Shown: positions 11,201-20,127 of the stretch, in pieces
Layout: each line of letters begins with the position of its first letter
How positions within the stretch are numbered: the stretch's first letter is position 1
Assembly: GCF_004799665.1 (NCBI RefSeq)
Contig: NZ_CP031310.1
Location: forward strand, 240,887-304,886
DNA from: Halapricum salinum
GTDB lineage: Archaea; Halobacteriota; Halobacteria; Halobacteriales; Haloarculaceae
DNA length: 64,000 nucleotides
Direction of reading: 5' to 3'
Translations under genes and position numbers: made by a program
Notes under the pieces: model-generated
The model's database searches: none
Told to the model about the DNA's origin: nothing
What the model saw: the letters and a program-made list of their open reading frames with translations, nothing else

Positions 11201-12673
11201 ATTAGAGCCGTGGCCCGTATTACCTCCAAGATCAGGTGCTACCTGATCTACGGCGTTGGCCAGCTTCTTGAAGAAGTCTTCGAGGAGACGCTTTTCTTCG
11301 TCAGCGGCGTCGTCATGGTCGTCAGGAAGGCCCGACGGACGAGCGATGACGAACACGCCGTCGTCTCCCGTTTTTTCTTCATACCGAGTGGATGTTACCT
11401 TGGCTGCGAGGAGAACAACCCTGTCACGAACATGGTCTACCTGGACATAGGGGTATATCCGGATCAGCGACTTCCGGGGATACTCGTCCCAGCCCTTCAT
11501 ATTCGGGTCGTCATCGGGAAGGTTGCTTCCGGTTCCTATCAGATATTCGCTCCAGGGACCTACGCCCCCCGCTGTTCGCTCCCATTGTGAGTTGAACTCG
11601 GGATCGATCTCGCGGAGGAACCGATGGGCGACCTGTGCCAGGTCTGCGAGGTTTGAGATTTCCGTCTCTCGCTGGATGTCACGAACCTTATCGGGGTCTT
11701 TCGGTTCGATGTGGTCGTACCGATACGGTTTTCGTTCCCGTCCGTCTGTAGGGAGCTCGTAGAGATCGACGATGTCGTCGATTTCCGTGATTCCGAACTC
11801 ACGGAGGGATTCCTGAACACCCTCGGAAAGACCGAATGTACCTAGAAGTTCCAGTCCGTGGTTCGTTACGCCCCGAGCGAAACACTTCGCCTGCTTCGAA
11901 CAACCCTCACATCGCGCGTCGATCCGGTTATTCGGGGGGTCGTTCGGGTCCGCATTGTATAGGAGCTCGTCGAAGGTTCCGTTCTCTTCGAGCAGCAGAC
12001 CGATGTCGTTTTTCCGGGTGTCCAGTTCGAACGTCCCTAGACGGTCGAGTCGGAGACCGGACGGAGTCACGACTGCTGAGAGTGGAGAGTCCTGTGCGAC
12101 GATACTCGCAGCTATCTCTACCTCGATGTCCAACAGGTTCTCGAACTGCAGAACGTACACCGCGGCCTGCATTTGATGATGCGTCTTGGCAGTCGTCGCG
12201 GATTTGACCTCGATGACGCGGATACCTACCCCTGATTCAGTCGGATAGAGGATGACGACATCGACTTCGCTCCGGACAGGCCAAACACCGACGTCCACCT
12301 TTAGAGGAGTCTGATAGAGAACGACCGGTCGGTTGACCGTCCCGTCTTCGACGTGCTCTACCAGCTCTTGGATCCGCTGCATATCCCTTTTCGCGTCCCC
12401 GTGCCAGGTTTCGTCGAAATTCAGCGAACCAGATGATTGGTCTGTCCCTACACTATAGACGTCTTTTTCCAGCAGCGCCTCTAACTGCGACTGCTCGAAC
12501 TGCATCCCAGTCTCCGCGTACAGCGGACTGAGAGGCACATCGTCAACGTCGGCGTTGTCGAAGAACCCGTCCACATACTCGTGGAACAGGTACATCGAAC
12601 ACTGCCCTAATTTGCAGAACTGGGCGATACGCGACGGATGAAGTGTCTGGCGTTTCGAGCGCGTCTTACTCAT
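8204..12673 (-). CDS. Fe-S PD-(D/E)XK nuclease fused to SF1 helicase (Dna2-like)
   Basis: Start taken at the ATG at 12671-12673 (MSKTRSKRQT), overlapping the stop of the small gene by 8 nt; 1489 aa. The N-terminal domain has the RecB/Cas4/Dna2 pattern: Cys20 or Cys25, Asp138, E155-V-K157, Gln167, then Cys255-x2-Cys258-x5-Cys264, the spacing of a 4Fe-4S nuclease. After a long middle region comes a superfamily 1B helicase: Walker A GPPGTGKT near 983, Walker B IDEAS near 1143, GDHRQMRP just after, ERFQGDE as motif V and VGISRMKRK as motif VI near 1414. All catalytic residues are present, so a 5' or 3' flap/end nuclease coupled to unwinding is expected. Canonical Dna2 acts in replication; the cassette setting points to an accessory, probably defensive role. 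Confidence 0.92.
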   Translation of the reverse strand: MSKTRSKRQTLHPSRIAQFCKLGQCSMYLFHEYVDGFFDNADVDDVPLSPLYAETGMQFEQSQLEALLEKDVYSVGTDQSSGSLNFDETWHGDAKRDMQRIQELVEHVEDGTVNRPVVLYQTPLKVDVGVWPVRSEVDVVILYPTESGVGIRVIEVKSATTAKTHHQMQAAVYVLQFENLLDIEVEIAASIVAQDSPLSAVVTPSGLRLDRLGTFELDTRKNDIGLLLEENGTFDELLYNADPNDPPNNRIDARCEGCSKQAKCFARGVTNHGLELLGTFGLSEGVQESLREFGITEIDDIVDLYELPTDGRERKPYRYDHIEPKDPDKVRDIQRETEISNLADLAQVAHRFLREIDPEFNSQWERTAGGVGPWSEYLIGTGSNLPDDDPNMKGWDEYPRKSLIRIYPYVQVDHVRDRVVLLAAKVTSTRYEEKTGDDGVFVIARPSGLPDDHDDAADEEKRLLEDFFKKLANAVDQVAPDLGGNTGHGSNDGYIHLYPYSNSQRDALMDAVKRHDKLYGSEAIQTMLGFRADIDQEAVSILQDDFRQRHALRYPGLGIVQTATQFFGGTDFSWEDTRSGGTPLKTTFAEGFFEVGVPFEKQGDRIVPRFDQGYQVPDANGKDYFKNHYPILGRHQDGLPLEYIWGCDELDRMKPDWADDQETRDRIIRFRHHTDEQSKRITLDDIEEMVEAVCGAYQHIERSIGGKDAFTPKEAIDIGNLANLSLGNSSLQSTVVEYQNLEFGTRQRDRENHYRKSLAERVAAGRAIPFECTRTPEDDDRQINGQIIRDIGDGPDSGLQAETPLAIEAGDMVVMTPLREQSDGSYEETVEKPKKYANSVLGFVNHVNTTAGTVSISAPWRYRRRGEPCMVWHKGWTNDSDELEDNVELVQDGTAWVLDPAVDDFSGSRARQAIRYARQNDIHNRLLDLYDHNQQTALQYSTPFCSQTALQAFLTEFDDVMDESTNKKQKKFVKHVNHSVVVAQGPPGTGKTSYGQAPAALGRAYTFEQNEESFGGVVSAHSNTAVDEAAEAVADAHERLMDQKGMLTGLRLIRVRSAGERLSHSNPNFEDLQYYEDRSRLRELWEETMASDEAEQVIFFTTPVTLRNLTDAVASIIDEDVDDITLDNEDNVDALIRSGDARVFDYALIDEASMMDLPLLFLLGAFLRESRQLMLIGDHRQMRPIQSHDWESEDRKTIEEHTPSLSVLNLMRFLRGQTDDDETLEYLEREPPQWSNPDSVLPLVQFDTTYRFTTPMADLETELFYHKDSLSLSSGVDRPLIPDVTGTSGLPNWARAALDPEPRVTLLLHDDDQFTKDSPVEEAITNTLLEALPIASGQSTGSNDVTAGVVVPFRLQRRRMQDSIPQGVTADTVERFQGDEKDVMVLSMTAGNQGYVNSRADFLLDENRFNVGISRMKRKVFIIASKSIFRAISPDVKDYERQKAWKKLYQLLGVADRQPDGEATLTQSEVPELANGREVNLEVYTGFSD

Positions 12674-13073
12674 CGAAAACCACCTCCAGAGCGGCGCTCC
12701 ACGACGCGCGGTTATCCCGACACCACTGACACTCCCTGTCGTCCGGTAGCCGGTCGTAACGGTAGCCACACCGGTCACATACGCAGAGGTGGTCGTCGTT
12801 GAGCCGTTCGTCGCCCGTATAGACGACGGTAACGATAACTCCATCACGGGCGATAAGAACGGTCCCGCTCGGCTCGTGTAGGCGTCCCTTGGTTCCTACG
12901 TAATCCGGAACGCCGACACTCGGTGATCGATACCACGCCTCTCGGATATCGAACTCCGTCACGCCTGCACGTTGGAACCACCGCATACGTGCATGGTTAG
13001 ACGGGTGCGGGACGTTGCCCCGAGAGTCACTTGTTGCTCGTTTCCCCACTTGAGACTGAGCCTCGGTACTCAT
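12666..13073 (-). CDS. Small DUF4258-like protein with C-terminal zinc knuckles
   Basis: A 135-aa protein, first gene of the leftward cassette. The middle part (HARMRWFQRAGVTEFDI) matches the conserved His-Ala...Arg...Arg-Gly/Ala-Val/Ile-Thr pattern of DUF4258, a compact RelE/BrnT-like fold. The C-terminal third has CDRCGYRYDRLPDDRECQWC, two CxxC pairs that should bind one zinc. The stop (TAA at 12666-12668) lies inside the first codons of the Dna2-like gene, so the two are coupled. The ATG is followed upstream by a small inverted repeat (about 13078-13099, GCACC/GGTGC arms), which could form a hairpin at the RNA 5' end. Family call is tentative; a toxin role is possible but not shown. Confidence 0.7.
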   Translation of the reverse strand: MSTEAQSQVGKRATSDSRGNVPHPSNHARMRWFQRAGVTEFDIREAWYRSPSVGVPDYVGTKGRLHEPSGTVLIARDGVIVTVVYTGDERLNDDHLCVCDRCGYRYDRLPDDRECQWCRDNRASWSAALEVVFDE

Positions 13074-14560
13074 TCTGTGCGCACCCCCTTGGTGCGTGTA
13101 CGCCCACGCGTGTGAGCTAGTCCGCTAAGTGCGACCACACGAACCCCGGTCGCAAACTGCTGATCAGTCGTCTGTACGTCCATCGTGTTGTTGAATTTTC
13201 TAATGATCAAAGTGTTGAGGTAACGTCAGCATTGCTCACGGCCTGCAGCCGAGTCGAAGTGCTGACAGCCTTCGAGTAATTGGAAAACGATACTCTGGCG
13301 AGTGGCCAAACTCGCCGTCCCAGACGGATTACCACCATGAATGGAGGGTCCACCGGCTGGGGCCCGGCCAACAGCTTTGTCTTTGTGCGGCCGTCCTTAC
13401 GGTCAGTACCAAAACGAGGCTTGTTCACCCCGCGGACGGGACAGACCACGATTTTGTGGCTGCTGCGGGTCGCCACCAAGCAATAGTAGGTCACCAGAAG
13501 TTCCCTACCAGAACTGATGGCGGTTCGTGACGGTGAATCTCGCTGAGCTACTGGACTCGCAGAGGTACCCCTCTTCGATTGCGCAGAGGTGTCCCTCTCG
13601 ATCCCGAGCCTGCCGAGCAGATGTCAGCTGCTCGTAGCGAGCTATCGCCACGGGAAGGGGCGTACCAGAGTCCTGTGGGTTGGGACAAGCGAGCGTGTTC
13701 ATTCACGCGGCACACGGTTCGAGCGAGAACCGATTCAACACGCGATGCGGTGCGAACGCAGGCCCCCTAACACAGGACCGAAATTTTTGGTCATGCCACC
13801 GCAGTCACATTTATTCCAAGAAGCAGCGGATGGCGAAGGCTATTTACCAGTAGAACGCCTTGCGTAAACCACAGCAAGGCACTACGGTGGTGCCATCGTG
13901 CTGTCTTGTCAGCCCGTCCATCCTTCCTGCCAGGGCCGGTATGGGCGGGCGGGTCATAACTTTCCGAGTAGTGTCACCTCCGTTGTACCTCAACCGTAGA
14001 GGCGAGGGCATAAAAAAGTTCGCCCCGCAATTATTGCTTTAGAAGCTATGAGGTGCCCGATTTCAGGGGAATTAGTCTGTAGTGGTACGTATATAATCGA
14101 GTGGTTTTGTCGGAGTGATTATCCGATAATGACAAAATTAAATTATATATTGTATTCTGCCAATAGTTGCTGAGCCTACCGCATCTGAACTTTGGAAATG
14201 ACACTTATACTACCATTTGAAAATTGTCGGTAGTTAGTACGGGCTAAAAAGATACGAAATTATATCTGGTCCCTGGCTAATAGTGGTGCCAATATCAATT
14301 ACTATTTCAAATCAGATTTGATCTGAGTGTGAATTTAGAGTTAGTAGAGAGTCCACGAGGCATTTTTGCGGTTGGTTCGATTAGGGGGGAACCTTAGAAA
14401 CTCGCTGGGAAATTTTTCTCTCCATTCGTCCTCGGTAGCACATAGCAAGGCTACTGCCAATTATGGCAGATATTATATGTTTATCCTGAGCTGTCAACCC
14501 CATCTATCCAATATAACTATGAGAAAACAGGTATTACTCTGTTATCTTGTCCAGTGGTGG
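13074..14560. other. 1.5-kb gap without a convincing gene
   Basis: Only short conflicting frames occur here and none has recognisable composition or a neighbour-consistent start. The left part (13.1-13.9 kb) is GC-rich and could be decayed coding DNA. From about 14.04 kb base composition drops sharply to AT-rich with many TATA-like runs, up to the start of the PD-(D/E)XK gene. An inverted repeat of the form GGCACTAC..GTGGTGCC occurs near 13.88 kb. I see no RNA gene, CRISPR or transposase. The abrupt composition change marks a seam between separately acquired pieces. Confidence 0.6.
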
Positions 14561-15721
14561 ATGGTTCTCTATAAAAAGGCAGCTGTATTTACCCTCTCAA
14601 CCGATGAACTCGAAACACACGATTACCAGCCGCTGGTTCACGTGCCTGGATCGCATCAAGGTGTCTTGGATCGGTGCGAGACCCATCAGATCACGATTGG
14701 TGGGCGGTATCCGGATGTGCTCGGGTTCACGCATGCTGATCGCGTGTTTGCCGTCGAGGTGAAGGGGTCGAGCGGCCTCCTCCGCGGGATCGGGCAGGCG
14801 CTTACGTACCAGCAGGGCGCGCACGTCTCGTACCTCGCGGCGGCTGCTGATACTGTCGGGCAACATACTGATTTGCTCCGGTCGAAGGGTGTTGGTGTGA
14901 TTGGTGCGACGGATGATGGCGTGACGCGGTGGTCGGGCCCGCCGACGTCGGAGTCGCACGAGCAGGTCGTTGATATCGAGGGGCAGTTGTCGGTTCGACT
15001 GCGTCGCAGTGACATTTCCGGTGATATTGCGAGTCTCTCGCTTGCCCAACCACTGAATTATCTCGCACCGGTCGTCGCGGTTGATCAGCACGGCACGCTG
15101 GCTGGCGATGAGTTGGTGGATGTGATCGAAGCCGAGTACGGGTTCGGCGCGGGCACCCAGGCCCGGCGGAGTGCGCTGTCGCTCGGACTGTTGGAGGGTA
15201 CTGGTCGATTCACGCTGACTGACCAGGGAGAACTCGCGGCGACGGTGCTCCGCGGGTCCGGGATTTCGACGCTCGAAGAGCTTGATGCGATCAAGAGTGA
15301 TGTCGGCCGATCAACGGTCGTCGCGGAACATCAGCCGCTCGCCATTCTGCTGCGGAACTGCTACGAGCGACACCCCGAATTCCGGCTGTTACTTGATGCG
15401 CTGCGGAAAGAAGGCCCGCGGATTCACTTTCCCGACTTGATTCGCCGGTTGGTTCACGAGTATCCGAACGTCTTCCTGAACACGTTCTGCACGCGAGCGG
15501 GGCGTACACGGGCGCGGGAACTGATCGAGGCTGGCCAGGTATCTCGAATCTACGAGGAGGAAGCCGTCTGGAAGGACATCATCCGCACCAACGTGTTATT
15601 CAATTTCGTGCAGCAGCTCAAGCATATCGGTGTGCTTGCCGCGGAGACACGCAGTCACAGCGGGAAGATCAGCGAGTACGATCCGAATGCGAAGCCGTGG
15701 GTGTTGCGAGACGACCGGTGA
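14561..15721 (+). CDS. Predicted PD-(D/E)XK nuclease-like protein with C-terminal helical region
   Basis: About 386 aa from the ATG at 14561, preceded at once by GGTGG; the ATG at 14519 in the same frame is an alternative, and a TATA-like ATTATAT at about 14470 suits either. Residues about 50-85 carry the signature: PDVLGF, a strand FAVEVKGSSG and a following helix GQALTYQQGA, that is Asp...Glu-x-Lys...Gln of the restriction-endonuclease-like core. The rest contains winged-helix-like pieces (TLEELDAIKS; LLDALRKEG) and no second enzyme motif. No methylase adjoins it. Its place in the island suggests a stand-alone, perhaps modification-dependent, restriction protein. Fold call good; function inferred. 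Confidence 0.72.
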   Translation: MVLYKKAAVFTLSTDELETHDYQPLVHVPGSHQGVLDRCETHQITIGGRYPDVLGFTHADRVFAVEVKGSSGLLRGIGQALTYQQGAHVSYLAAAADTVGQHTDLLRSKGVGVIGATDDGVTRWSGPPTSESHEQVVDIEGQLSVRLRRSDISGDIASLSLAQPLNYLAPVVAVDQHGTLAGDELVDVIEAEYGFGAGTQARRSALSLGLLEGTGRFTLTDQGELAATVLRGSGISTLEELDAIKSDVGRSTVVAEHQPLAILLRNCYERHPEFRLLLDALRKEGPRIHFPDLIRRLVHEYPNVFLNTFCTRAGRTRARELIEAGQVSRIYEEEAVWKDIIRTNVLFNFVQQLKHIGVLAAETRSHSGKISEYDPNAKPWVLRDDR

Positions 15722-16010
15722 GGTAGTGAGGGAACTTAGAAATAGTCCGCACTTCGCTCCACGCGTGTCCTGCTGAGTGAGAAGTCGTGACCGCTGCGGG
15801 ACGAGGGTTTATACCTGACAGGTTCATTTGAGCAGTTAAGCGACGCCCGAGAATCCCCCCGCATCTACAAGCTGACGATGCATAGACCCTCTCTGGTACA
15901 CTAATTCGATACCGCAATCCCTGGTATCATAGACCCTTGCCGACGCGAGGCCAGCGCGTCGTCGGACGTCGCGTGTTAGCAGTACGATCAGCGGACAGCA
16001 CGCGACACCA

Positions 16011-16745
16011 ATGACACGAAAAACCGCATCTGAAGTCGGTGAAAGCACAGATCAGGGCAACGAGAAGAACGTGGCCCTTGAAACGGTAGAAGACAAAGCC
16101 AGGGAAGCTCTCAAACACGATCACCCAGGGAAGGCCTGTGACGTCACCGTTCGCGCTCATAACCGTGACCACGACTCCACTCACAGCGTGACTGACCACC
16201 TTATCAGAACCGGCGAGGAGTGGATCGGGGTTCAAACGTGGGCGGAGGCCGGCGGCGGAAGCGGCGTTGCAGTCAAAGATCACGGCGAAACTCTCCAAGT
16301 TGAAGCGCTGGAACTTGACCACGACCTCATCGCTGATCGTATCCGCAGCGAAGCGCTTGACGCAATCGACACTCACGAAGAGGTTGGGCGGCCGGTCAAA
16401 CCGTTCACCGCTCTCGTCCGAAACGTCACGGAGGTCGCGGACGACCTCGTAACCAGATGGCAGACTGGGTCGGAACAGGTCGTCAAGGAGAGGCTCTACG
16501 AAGGGCTCGCTGGATGGACCGGGCGCACTGCGTGGACCGCGCACGAAGATGAAGCCATCTACATTGAAGCAGACAGGGCGGCAACGTGGTTCATTGACGA
16601 GCACGTCACCGGTGATGTGAGTGACGACGTCGAAGCGACCATTCAGGACATCTACGTGGAGGCGTTATACGACGCTGTCGGCGATCACCGCAGCCGACAA
16701 ACACCGCATCTGGAATACGGAGTGGAGGTGACGCTCGTAGACTGA
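16011..16745 (+). CDS. Unknown 244-aa acidic protein
   Basis: I do not recognise this protein. It is His-, Asp- and Thr-rich, has no signal peptide or membrane segment, and begins with a hydrophilic Lys/Glu stretch. The middle looks like an alpha/beta domain (VTVRAHNRDHDSTH; GEEWIGVQTWAEAGGG); the C-terminal half is mostly helical. The last 28 codons (16659-16742) have a diverged second copy at 23291-23374 (19 of 28 residues alike), so the gene or its end has been duplicated in the island. It stands alone, with about 290 bp of non-coding DNA upstream. Confidence 0.65.
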   Translation: MTRKTASEVGESTDQGNEKNVALETVEDKAREALKHDHPGKACDVTVRAHNRDHDSTHSVTDHLIRTGEEWIGVQTWAEAGGGSGVAVKDHGETLQVEALELDHDLIADRIRSEALDAIDTHEEVGRPVKPFTALVRNVTEVADDLVTRWQTGSEQVVKERLYEGLAGWTGRTAWTAHEDEAIYIEADRAATWFIDEHVTGDVSDDVEATIQDIYVEALYDAVGDHRSRQTPHLEYGVEVTLVD

Positions 16746-16774
16746 GATCCCTCAAGCAATCCTGGTACATGGTA

Positions 16775-17635
16775 TCAGTCGGCGGCCGATTCTTCCGCAG
16801 AGGATCGTTTGTAGTGGTATCGGAGGCTTCCTGCAACTGCCATACCGAATAGGATGCCGACACCGTGCGCCACAATATTTGTCAATCCGCCGCCGGACGT
16901 AATATCTGACGGGAGCGAGGCAGTGAATCCGAGGACGCTCACGAGGATCGAAACTAAGAGTACCAAGCTCAGCCGACCGTTTTTATTCCCCCATTCAGAT
17001 AGTTCGGCGGCCGATGCCACGTATGTGGTTCGCGTACCGGCAAACATACCAAAGAGGATGAGTACGCCCACACTGATGACCACGCTCCGATTAGTCAGTA
17101 TACCGAACCCCAGCATCAGATACCCGAAGTAGAGTCCCATCGATAGCACGGCAACCGTTTCCTCCTGTTTCTGAGCGAACGTGTGAAGGATAGACATGAG
17201 CAGGAATCCGGCTAGAGCACCGACAACTCCGGAGAATCCTCGGTCGTTCTGGATCTCAAAGCTTAGGATTTCATAGAACGCAAGGTAGCTGCTGGCGCTG
17301 ATGATGAATGGACCGATCGCTAGGATAATACCCAATCCGGCCCAGAATCGACGTTCCTGCTCACAGTAAATCTGAAGGACCCAACAAGGGAAGACCAAGA
17401 GTAAGTAGCCACCGAGGTTGCCGATTAGGTGGCCGTCACCTGGTCGATGCTCGTGGACGAGTGCGTTCGTCCAGAAGTTGTAGAGACGGGGATTAGTATG
17501 ATCAAGAGATAGGGTCTGTTGGAACCGGAGGGAGGTGCCGTAGTAGATGACTGCCAGCATGGTGGGGATTGCCAGGAGAACGGCCATTTTGAGGACGTCC
17601 TGATAGGTGACCTGAGGTGTCTCTGGCAGTTCCAT
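16775..17635 (-). CDS. Rhomboid-family-like intramembrane protein
   Basis: A 286-aa protein with about seven hydrophobic helices. The rhomboid landmarks are present: a HLIGNLGGY segment (His...Asn pair), DRGFSGVVGAL with the GxSG serine, and a late helix carrying AHGVGILFG with the histidine of the Ser-His dyad. This supports an active intramembrane serine protease in the cytoplasmic membrane. The tail is basic then Glu/Ser-rich. It is convergent with the 244-aa gene (30-bp gap). A second rhomboid-like gene lies at 60228-61139 in the core half. Substrates are unknown. Confidence 0.75.
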   Translation of the reverse strand: MELPETPQVTYQDVLKMAVLLAIPTMLAVIYYGTSLRFQQTLSLDHTNPRLYNFWTNALVHEHRPGDGHLIGNLGGYLLLVFPCWVLQIYCEQERRFWAGLGIILAIGPFIISASSYLAFYEILSFEIQNDRGFSGVVGALAGFLLMSILHTFAQKQEETVAVLSMGLYFGYLMLGFGILTNRSVVISVGVLILFGMFAGTRTTYVASAAELSEWGNKNGRLSLVLLVSILVSVLGFTASLPSDITSGGGLTNIVAHGVGILFGMAVAGSLRYHYKRSSAEESAAD

Positions 17636-17756
17636 TATCCGTCAACAGGATGTCTGTTCGCATAATAGTTGTTGGAAGGTTACAGGTTAGTACCAGGGAG
17701 CGCTTGCGCACAATAGTCTAAATTATATTCACAGATGCAAGTTCCAGCAGATCCGT

Positions 17757-19484
17757 CTATTCTAACCGCGGTTGGTTCTCTTGCAGGTACGATTCGAGTT
17801 CATCAAGTGAGTCCGCCACCCCCTGGAAGGTATACCGATAGAGTTCTAGGATATCCGTATTTTCTTCTACATCCAGTTCGTCTAGAGCCTCTGTCCAGCC
17901 CGATTGGACTCTATCATGGCTTTCTTCGTTCCGGAAGTAATGGACTGCGTTGATCGGTGCCATCAGTTCTGCAGCACGGTCGGTATCTGCGAGAAACTCA
18001 TACAAATCAAATATAGCGTTTTTCGTCCCACCAGCATTCTGTCCTGTAATGGCTTCGATCGCACTCTGATTTACCCGTTCAACCAGGACATTATCCAGAT
18101 CTTGCATGATCTGCAGTAATTCGTTCCGGTCGTTCCGTACCGGGGTAAGCAGGTCCTCGGCGTGATGATCTGACGGAATATCCCGAAAGAGTGGGTCACC
18201 GCGGAGCGACTGGAATATGGAATCAGCCTCTCGCATCCCGTTGAGAACGGCTTGAGCGGGAGCGAAGGTATCTACCGGTTCTGCGTACACATAATTCTGC
18301 ACCATCTCCTCCGGCACCTCTCCTCCAGGAGTCACATTATGTTGATGCCAGTACGAGAGTTCCGTATCTCCGATACTAGTAAGATCATCGACCAGCAACA
18401 CAAGTTGTTCATTGTCACTACGATAGAGCCGCACCATCCACCGATCTAACCAATCTACTGTCAACCCTTGCTCCGACCACTCCTCCACACTTCCTCTCGG
18501 GTCGTTGCGGTATCGTTCCAGTACTGCCGGGTCGAAGTGTATGTAGTCGTGGTCCTCAGGACCGGCGGGCGGACGGCTAATCCCCGTCTCTCGAAAGGCA
18601 GACCCATCATCGACGGCTTGTTTTGTGACGGCGTGACCGTTCTGTGTCCGAAAAGAGAGGTGATCCCGGTGTTCGGCCATTTCGGACTCTCTTGACTGAG
18701 GAATATCGTCCGGAAGGATTGGGCACGTCCAATAGAACCAGCATGAATGACCTAACCCAGGCATTCGTTCGGGGTGGAATTCGCGTTTAGAGGTGCCATT
18801 TGAGACCGGCACTGACACCGACTCATCGATAGAAACGGCGTCGCTCGGCTCAACTGTCCGGCGCTGCATATACGAGAGTACGATCGCCTTCCCGCGTTCT
18901 TCCAGATACTCTTTCAAGAATGATGCGCGGACACGTTGTTCCCGGACTGAATGACCGGTCGATTCAGCTGTCAATCCATATTTTGCTCGCCAGATATCCG
19001 CGTTAAAACGGACCGCAACATCGTCGGACTCCAACTCCTTGAATTGGCGTTTGTCGGTTTCGACCAAGTTGTGGTACTCAATAAAACCGGTATCGATGAG
19101 TGGTGCCTCATATTCGAAATTCATAATGAATCTTGACACTGGAATTCCGTTGATCTCACGCGTCAGGTCTTCTTCCCAGTAGGGCTCCATTGGATCATCT
19201 AACGACTCTCGTCGTCGGCCATACCGCATTGGGCGGAATTCGATATCACCCATATCCGTGTCTGGATCGGCATCAAGGATAGGATCTAATTCGTCAACAT
19301 TGACGAGAAACGCCTGTGTGTCGAAGGCCTGTGTCAATTCACACTCCTGAATCTGTATAGAGGCCCGTCCCCGCTGATAAGGGTGGATCCAGCCGGCGTC
19401 AACGGGTGTTTGGTCGAGGTCTCCGAAGGCCAACCACGTCGTTGGATCTGTTCGCGGAGGGTCTTCTGAGATGATCTGGTACAT
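17757..19484 (-). CDS. 575-aa unknown protein with C-terminal HEPN-like RNEESH motif
   Basis: No family recognised along most of its length. The N-terminal about 230 residues are rich in aromatic and acidic residues and look beta-rich; the middle is mixed. The C-terminal about 120 residues are helical, and at residues 518-523 they carry RNEESH, which fits the R-(N/D/H)-x3-H form of the HEPN ribonuclease motif, with about 50 helical residues after it. Many HEPN defence proteins (for example ApeA) have a large N-terminal sensor plus a C-terminal HEPN, and this layout is similar, but I see no sequence link to ApeA. No partner gene overlaps it. CDS confidence is high, the HEPN call moderate. Confidence 0.7.
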   Translation of the reverse strand: MYQIISEDPPRTDPTTWLAFGDLDQTPVDAGWIHPYQRGRASIQIQECELTQAFDTQAFLVNVDELDPILDADPDTDMGDIEFRPMRYGRRRESLDDPMEPYWEEDLTREINGIPVSRFIMNFEYEAPLIDTGFIEYHNLVETDKRQFKELESDDVAVRFNADIWRAKYGLTAESTGHSVREQRVRASFLKEYLEERGKAIVLSYMQRRTVEPSDAVSIDESVSVPVSNGTSKREFHPERMPGLGHSCWFYWTCPILPDDIPQSRESEMAEHRDHLSFRTQNGHAVTKQAVDDGSAFRETGISRPPAGPEDHDYIHFDPAVLERYRNDPRGSVEEWSEQGLTVDWLDRWMVRLYRSDNEQLVLLVDDLTSIGDTELSYWHQHNVTPGGEVPEEMVQNYVYAEPVDTFAPAQAVLNGMREADSIFQSLRGDPLFRDIPSDHHAEDLLTPVRNDRNELLQIMQDLDNVLVERVNQSAIEAITGQNAGGTKNAIFDLYEFLADTDRAAELMAPINAVHYFRNEESHDRVQSGWTEALDELDVEENTDILELYRYTFQGVADSLDELESYLQENQPRLE

Positions 19485-19845
19485 GTTGTGAAAGTAAACT
19501 AAAGCAGACTAGTTGATAGTTCCGCTAGCCGCCCATCATATGTCTTAGCCAGAGGAACCCGTCACCAGACTACCCTCGTATGCGGTCTGTACAACGATTC
19601 CGTAATTTCCATTGTTGGCCACGCTGCTCTTTGGAGCTTCCCACGCAAATACGGGTGCTGTAACCCTAGTTCAAAAATATCCCTGTATCAGGCGCTATAA
19701 CGAGCGTATTCGATATTTCACGTATCGTCTCTTCTATCGTTGGGACTGGTTGGCCCCCTCTGTTCGCGTTCTATATAGGGTCTGGATCGGCTATGAGCCA
19801 GAGTTTTAAAAGTGGGTAGATTCTCAACCTGTTCGGGTCGAACCA
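19485..19845. promoter_or_regulatory. Divergent intergenic region with TATA box for the 93-aa gene
   Basis: This 361-bp AT-rich gap separates the leftward 575-aa gene from the rightward 93-aa gene. A TTTTAAA run at about 19803-19809 lies about 40 bp before the ATG at 19846 and is a likely archaeal TATA element. I see no gene in the gap. Confidence 0.5.
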
Positions 19846-20127
19846 ATGCAAGAAACAAACGCAAGCGTCCGAGTACAGAAACTCGACGAAGCAAAAGACA
19901 TCATCGTAGAGTTAGAAGAACAGAAAGGAATGGAATTAGGCGGACCGCGAGGTGCGTTGTTCCGTGCTGGTAGCACTGTGGATTCCGGGCAGGCCTACAT
20001 AGGGCATATGGAGAAGGCGATGGGACAAACAGCGGGGCTGGCTATCGAAGGCGGGTACGACTATGTCGCGTCAGAAGCTGCTCAGATCATCCGAGATCTC
20101 CAAGCAAGCCAGGCGAACGACGACTAA
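19846..20127 (+). CDS. Small unknown 93-aa protein
   Basis: A short acidic protein: an N-terminal helix (KLDEAKDIIVELEEQKG), a Gly-rich middle (ELGGPRGALFRAG) and a C-terminal helix ending ASQANDD. No membrane segment, cysteine or known motif. It has its own TATA-like promoter and a normal haloarchaeal stop, so I accept it as real. Gene function and family are unknown to me; it could be a small regulator or antitoxin, but nothing shows that. Confidence 0.6.
   Translation: MQETNASVRVQKLDEAKDIIVELEEQKGMELGGPRGALFRAGSTVDSGQAYIGHMEKAMGQTAGLAIEGGYDYVASEAAQIIRDLQASQANDD

Noticed and set aside
13207-13867. Several short frames, looked at as a decayed transposase
   Set aside because: No TnpB, IS or terminal-repeat signature could be recognised.
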